DNA of 36,196 nucleotides. It comes from Protofrankia sp. CiP1_Cm_nod1 (GTDB lineage Bacteria; Actinomycetota; Actinomycetes; Frankiales; Frankiaceae). Made by a program: the position numbers and the translations under genes. Under the pieces are notes generated by a model. The model saw only the letters and a list, made by a program, of their open reading frames with translations, made no database searches and was not told the origin of the DNA. The stretch covers positions 1 to 36,196 of the forward strand of contig NZ_CAKKTM010000326.1 of the NCBI RefSeq assembly GCF_920888515.1, in the 5' to 3' direction. Positions 32,801-36,196 of the stretch are shown piece by piece; within the stretch, counting starts at the first letter, position 1, and each line of letters begins with the position of its first letter.

Positions 32801-32901
32801 TGACGCCTCGTCCATCGGCCCCGTGACCGGCACGGCTCCGCCGGCCCTCCTCCTGAGGTCCTGATCACCCGCGGTCCCGTGCCGATACGGACGGCCCGAC
32901 G

Positions 32902-34194
32902 GTGACGAACGGTGCTGGCAGGCTTGGGGTGGTGACCGAGCCCCACACCGTCCCAGACGCCGCTACCGCTTACGGCATCGCCGCCTACGACGTCGCCGCG
33001 GTCCGCAGCCGCTTCCCGTCACTCGCCGCTGGCGCCGCCCACTTCGACGGGCCGGGGGGCTCGCAAACTCCCGATGTCGTGGCGCGGGCGGTCCACGACA
33101 CGCTCATCCGCCCGCTGGCCAACCGTGGCACCGTGACGCTCGCCGAGCGCAACGCCGAGGACGCAGTCGTCGCCTGCCGTACCGCCCTCGCCGACTTCCT
33201 CGGCGTCGAGCCGGACGGCGTGATCTTCGGTCGTAGTATGACGCAGAACACGATGGACCTCGCCCGCACGATCGCGAAACGGTGGGGTCCGGCCGACGAG
33301 GTGGTCGTCACACGGCTCGACCACGACGGCAACGTCCGGCCCTGGGTGATCGCCGCGCGGGCGGTCGGGGCGACGGTCCGGTTCGCCGACTTCGACCCCG
33401 AGACCGGCGAGCTCGAGCCGGACCAGATCGAGCGTGTCCTCTCCCCCGCCACGCGGCTGGTCGCGGTCACGGCGGCCTCCAACCTGATCGGCACCATGCC
33501 CGACATCGCCGCGATCAGCCAGCTGGCCCACACCGTCGGAGCCTGGCTGCACGTCGACGCTGTGCACTACTCGGCGCACGCGGCGATCGACGTACCGGCC
33601 CTCGGCGCCGACTTCTACGCCTGTTCCCCCTACAAGTTCCTCGGCCCCCACTGCGGCGTCACCTACGGCAGGCCCGATCTCCTCGAGCGGCTTTCCCCCG
33701 ACAAGCTGTGGCCCGCGACCGATGCCGTGCCCGAGCGGTTCGAGCTCGGCACCCTCCCCTACGAGCTGATGGCCGGCACGACGGCAGCCATCGACTTCCT
33801 TGCCGACCTGGCGCCCAGCGCGGCCGGCGCAGGCGCGGACCGGCGCGGAAGGCTCCTCGCTTCGATGGCGGCGCTTCAGGCTCGCGAGGACGTCCTACGC
33901 GAACGGATCGAGACGGGGCTGCGCCAGCTGCCCGGGGTCACGCTCTGGTCACGAGCGGTCCGCCGCACGCCAACCCTCCTCACGACCTTCGATGGCCATG
34001 ACCCGCAGGACATCCGGGCTTTCCTCGGCGAGCGCGGGATCAACGCCCCCGCTGGCTCCTTCTACGCCTACGAGGCCTCCCATCGGCTCGGCCTCGGTGA
34101 CGCCGGCGGTCTGCGGCTCGGGCTGGCGCCGTACAACGACGACAACGACATCGACCGGCTGCTTTCGGCGCTGAGGGAATACTTCGGCCGCTGA
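32902..34194 (+). CDS. Cysteine desulfurase-like PLP-dependent protein
   Basis: 430 residues of the SufS/CsdA-like aminotransferase class V fold. The PLP-binding Lys is in YACSPYKFLGPHCG; the phosphate-contacting region is FGRSMTQNTMDLAR, and WLHVDAVHYSAH provides the Asp that pairs with the PLP pyridine. The N-terminal FDGPGGSQTP is typical of the TIGR01976-type cysteine desulfurase-like subfamily. Whether it makes persulfide for Fe-S or other pathways is unknown: no SufBCDU or thiamine genes are near. The GTG at 32902 gives the longest form; a GTG at 32932 with GGGGTG upstream is a good alternative. Confidence 0.9.
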   Translation: MTNGAGRLGVVTEPHTVPDAATAYGIAAYDVAAVRSRFPSLAAGAAHFDGPGGSQTPDVVARAVHDTLIRPLANRGTVTLAERNAEDAVVACRTALADFLGVEPDGVIFGRSMTQNTMDLARTIAKRWGPADEVVVTRLDHDGNVRPWVIAARAVGATVRFADFDPETGELEPDQIERVLSPATRLVAVTAASNLIGTMPDIAAISQLAHTVGAWLHVDAVHYSAHAAIDVPALGADFYACSPYKFLGPHCGVTYGRPDLLERLSPDKLWPATDAVPERFELGTLPYELMAGTTAAIDFLADLAPSAAGAGADRRGRLLASMAALQAREDVLRERIETGLRQLPGVTLWSRAVRRTPTLLTTFDGHDPQDIRAFLGERGINAPAGSFYAYEASHRLGLGDAGGLRLGLAPYNDDNDIDRLLSALREYFGR

Positions 34195-34263
34195 GCGGAT
34201 CGTGCACGAACCTCAGGGACCGCATGCCGCGGTGTCGCGTCGGCGGACGGGCGTCAGCCTTCG

Positions 34264-34478
34264 TCAGGCTGGCAGCGGCTGTGGCCCGAGCTCCCGGCAG
34301 GCCTCGTGCCCGGCGGCGTCCACCTCGCCGATCACGGCCAGCGGGTCAAGCAACCGCTTCCATCTCAGGCCGGTCGTGATGGTCTCGACGCCGCGGACGG
34401 CACCGGTAGTGTCGCTGCCGCCGTGGACGTGGGGTGCGCCGGACCGGCCGACGGTCGCCTCGAGGTACGGGTGGCAGA
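34264..34478 (-). pseudogene. C-terminal half of a flavodoxin-like gene
   Basis: The frame ending at 34264 reads YLEATVGRSGAPHVHGGSDT, TGAVRGVETITTGLRWKRLL and GEVDAAGHEACRELGPQPLP, colinear with the C-terminus of 31824-32288. The N-terminal FMN-binding half (about 80 residues) is gone; upstream of ICHPYLEA the frame is Arg-rich. Third clear remnant of this family in the window, lying convergent to the desulfurase-like gene. Confidence 0.85.
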
Positions 34479-34575
34479 TCTCTCGCACGCGAGCGGTCGA
34501 CCGGCGGGTGAGCCGCTCCGCCCGGCGCTGGGCAGGCCGCCGCTCCCGGTCCGCGCCTCGGCCTCGATCACGAGA

Positions 34576-34604
34576 TCGACAGCGGACGGCCGAAAGACTA
34601 GAAT
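34576..34604 (+). promoter_or_regulatory. Promoter of the Phd/RelE pair (TCGACA-17-TAGAAT)
   Basis: TCGACA (34576-34581), 17 bases, TAGAAT (34599-34604), then eight bases to the ATG at 34613. The spacing predicts a start at or beside the ATG, so a leaderless mRNA. Confidence 0.6.
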
Positions 34605-34612
34605 TCTGGTCT

Positions 34613-34900
34613 ATGCAGACGCTGCCTCTCTCGGACGTCAAGGCCCGGCTGTCAGAGATCGCCGACGAGGTCGACCGCACACACGAACGTGTCCACATCA
34701 CCCGCAACGGCCGCGAGTACGTCGTCCTGATGTCGGCCGAAGATCTGGCGTCCATGGAGGCAACACTGGAACTCCTCTCCGATCCAGCGGCCGTGGCCAG
34801 GATCAGAGCGGCGGACGAGGCCGTCGCCGCCGGTGACGTGACAACCGGCGCGGAAATAGCCGCGATCATGCGGCGACGACACGAGCAGCGTGAAGGCTGA
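34613..34900 (+). CDS. Phd/YefM-family antitoxin
   Basis: 95 residues from MQTLPLSDVKARLSEIADEV, then HITRNGREYVVLMSAEDL, the typical Phd/YefM DNA-binding fold (as in RelJ/YefM-like antitoxins). The C-terminal tail (DPAAVARIRAADEAVAAGD) is the probable toxin-binding part. The longer open frame from 34202 crosses a flavodoxin remnant and is not used. It overlaps the toxin start by 11 bases and has a good promoter just upstream, so it probably autoregulates. Confidence 0.92.
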   Translation: MQTLPLSDVKARLSEIADEVDRTHERVHITRNGREYVVLMSAEDLASMEATLELLSDPAAVARIRAADEAVAAGDVTTGAEIAAIMRRRHEQREG

Positions 34901-35177
34901 CGGCGCAGGGCCGCCCTACCGGCTGGTCCTCTCGCCCGGCGCTCGCCGCGCCCTGAGCCAACATCTGCCGGAGGCGGCGGCCTTCGCGGCGTGGGAGCTC
35001 ATCTCCGGTCCGCTGCTGGATCGTCCACGCGTCGTCGGAAGCCCCCTGCGCAAGCCCTTCGAGGGGCTGTGGCGGGCGCGACGGGGTGAGTACCGTGTCC
35101 GCTACCGGATCGACGACGGCACTCGGGAGATACAGGTCCTCGACATCGACCACTGCCGCGGCGCATACCGTCCCTGA
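34890..35177 (+). CDS. RelE/ParE-superfamily toxin
   Basis: 95 residues from the GTG at 34890, inside the end of the antitoxin gene. RLVLSPGARRALSQHLPEAA, then LRKPFEGLWRARRGEYRVRY then RIDDGTREIQVLDIDH is a textbook RelE-type fold, with the R-x-G-x-Y/R-V-x-Y strand carrying the basic residues that bind mRNA in the ribosomal A site. Such toxins cleave mRNA on the ribosome. C-terminal HCRGAYR fits the RelE group more than ParE, but without structure the target cannot be certain. Confidence 0.9.
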   Translation: MKADGAGPPYRLVLSPGARRALSQHLPEAAAFAAWELISGPLLDRPRVVGSPLRKPFEGLWRARRGEYRVRYRIDDGTREIQVLDIDHCRGAYRP

Positions 35178-35290
35178 CATCCCAGCGGCATTTCCTCACG
35201 GTGCGCACCACAAAGTCGCGTACGCCGCACGGTCACACCACGTGTCGCATGGGGCTCGCCGCCGCTGTCGATCGGAGGCCCTGTCCAACG

Positions 35291-35480
35291 CCCTCCCGAT
35301 CCTCGTCGAGTGCGACGAGGACGCTGTCTGGTGCGCGCATGCGCAGCTGCGTCCAGGTGTGGGTGCCCATACGAGGGGGCCACCGGGCAGGACGGGTTGG
35401 ACGACCTGCGCGAGACGCTCGTCGGCCTGATCGAGGAGCTCGGGATTCCCCGGGAGGTGTCCGTCACCGCGGCGGCCTGA
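35291..35480 (+). pseudogene. Frameshifted hicB-like remnant
   Basis: Closely matches the hicB gene at 5253-5471: LPILVECDEDAVWCAHAQLR then PGVGAH in one frame, then GLIEELGIPREVSVTAAA in another. One base is missing in the middle (41 against 42 bases around GCCCAT...GACGAC), and the start codon region differs. The TGATG junction that would start hicA is preserved at 35478-35482, but only MPP of HicA follows before sequence unrelated to it. It lies 51 bp from the second Rpn gene. Confidence 0.9.
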
Positions 35481-35530
35481 TGCCGCCGATCGTCCTTGAA
35501 CCGTACAGGCCCGTCGTGGCGGGCTGCTGG

Positions 35531-36196
35531 TCAGTCGAGGAGCTGATCGAGCGTGTCAGCGGTCAGGACCCGGGCGGTCCAGGCCTGGAGCTGGTCGGCG
35601 GAGGCGTTGTGCACGGTGGTCAGCACCGCATCGGGAAGCGGGCCGAACTTGAGGGTCAGCAGCTGGACCAGCGTCTCGGCGCGGCCTTCGATGCGGCCTT
35701 CGACGCGGCCTTCGGCGCGGAGCATCTCCGCGATGGTCATGTGGGCCTCCTCCGCCTCAGGGCCAAGAGCGGCCATCAGGTCGTGCAGCTGGTCACGTGT
35801 GTCTGCCTCCCCGACCAGCTCAATGTAACGCAGCAGCGCGGTGAACTCCTCCCTGCCGTCAGGGCCTTCCAGGACCGCGCGCAGCTCGTCCACCCACGGC
35901 CACAGGTCCTTCCCCAGCGACAGATTCCCCGGAGCGATCTTGAGGAGGAGCAAGGTCAGCCGCACCGACGACGTCAACGGCCGTTCCCGCAGCACCTCCG
36001 CGTCGACACGGACCAAGTCGTCGAGAAGGAACCGAAACCGAGGCAGGTAATCCCGCCATGCCTCGGTCAGACCCGGGTCCAGATCGACCAGATCGGCCAC
36101 CTCGACCGGCGCCGTCCAGGCATGGTCATTGTGATGCACGACCAGCGGGACCACCGCCGGCAGCCGACGCGCCCTTGGATTATCGGCCAGATGACG
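35531..36196 (-). CDS. Second Rpn-family nuclease/transposase, running off the window
   Basis: Only the C-terminal ~220 residues are inside the window. It matches the 21679-22662 gene closely: VVPLVVHHNDHAWTAPVEVA, then LDDLVRVDAEVLRERPLTSS, and the GRVEGRIEGR repeat region with fewer 12-bp units than its sister. The PD-(D/E)XK core would lie beyond 36196. Differences between copies are spread along the gene, so they are paralogues rather than a very recent duplicate. Confidence 0.9.
   Translation of the reverse strand, partial: RHLADNPRARRLPAVVPLVVHHNDHAWTAPVEVADLVDLDPGLTEAWRDYLPRFRFLLDDLVRVDAEVLRERPLTSSVRLTLLLLKIAPGNLSLGKDLWPWVDELRAVLEGPDGREEFTALLRYIELVGEADTRDQLHDLMAALGPEAEEAHMTIAEMLRAEGRVEGRIEGRAETLVQLLTLKFGPLPDAVLTTVHNASADQLQAWTARVLTADTLDQLLD

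Overview
The window reads as a high-GC actinomycete chromosome segment. Codon third positions are almost always G or C, GTG starts are common, and the proteins look actinobacterial (LppP/LprE-type domain, DUF6458, GlsB, Ser/Thr kinases). The mix of PD-(D/E)XK 'Rpn' proteins, many toxin-antitoxin pairs and decayed paralogues suggests Frankia or a close relative, but this is inference. The first 37 bases are not genomic: positions 5-37 match the Illumina Nextera read-1 adapter, so this is the end of a draft contig.

Layout. 0.4-2.2 kb: transmembrane Ser/Thr kinase with an LppP/LprE-like sensor domain. 2.5-4.7 kb (minus): padR, a HAAS-like membrane protein and a secreted serine hydrolase in one operon. 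5.0-5.95 kb: hicBA and a dead aminoglycoside phosphotransferase. 6.1-7.4 kb (minus): chagasin-like inhibitor followed by a papain-like protease. 7.9-9.5 kb: AAA ATPase fused to a PD-(D/E)XK nuclease. 9.85-10.85 kb: SDR oxidoreductase. 11.0-11.6 kb: RHH/Doc pair. 12.0-13.2 kb: small stress/membrane proteins. 13.8-15.4 kb: ABC-F ATPase. 15.7-16.4 kb: Phd/PIN pair. 16.75-19.06 kb: frameshifted pseudokinase with a WD40 propeller, preceded by a lipoprotein. 19.6-21.35 kb: sensor kinase lacking its phosphoacceptor region, and a LuxR-type regulator. 21.7-22.7 kb: Rpn-family nuclease. 23.6-25.3 kb: MerR regulator and NADP-dependent oxidoreductase. 25.5-27.8 kb: FGE-sulfatase-domain protein and a second ATPase-nuclease. 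28.3-29.5 kb: Fic protein. 29.8-30.4 kb: HAD hydrolase. 30.8-31.6 kb: MntA/HepT. 31.8-32.3 kb: flavodoxin-like protein. 32.9-34.2 kb: cysteine desulfurase-like enzyme. 34.6-35.2 kb: Phd/RelE. The window ends inside a second Rpn gene.

The most striking theme is dispersed partial duplication. Ends of genes that are intact here recur elsewhere in the window as short remnants: kinase 3' end, FGE 3' end, Fic 3' end, ABC-F 5' end, hicB, and several flavodoxin pieces. The window also has five toxin-antitoxin pairs plus a Fic protein, two ATPase-nuclease fusions, a protease beside its likely inhibitor, an operator-like palindrome shared by two distant genes, and a hairpin element present twice. It looks like an accessory region under frequent rearrangement. 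No integrase, tRNA, rRNA, CRISPR array or complete insertion sequence was seen.
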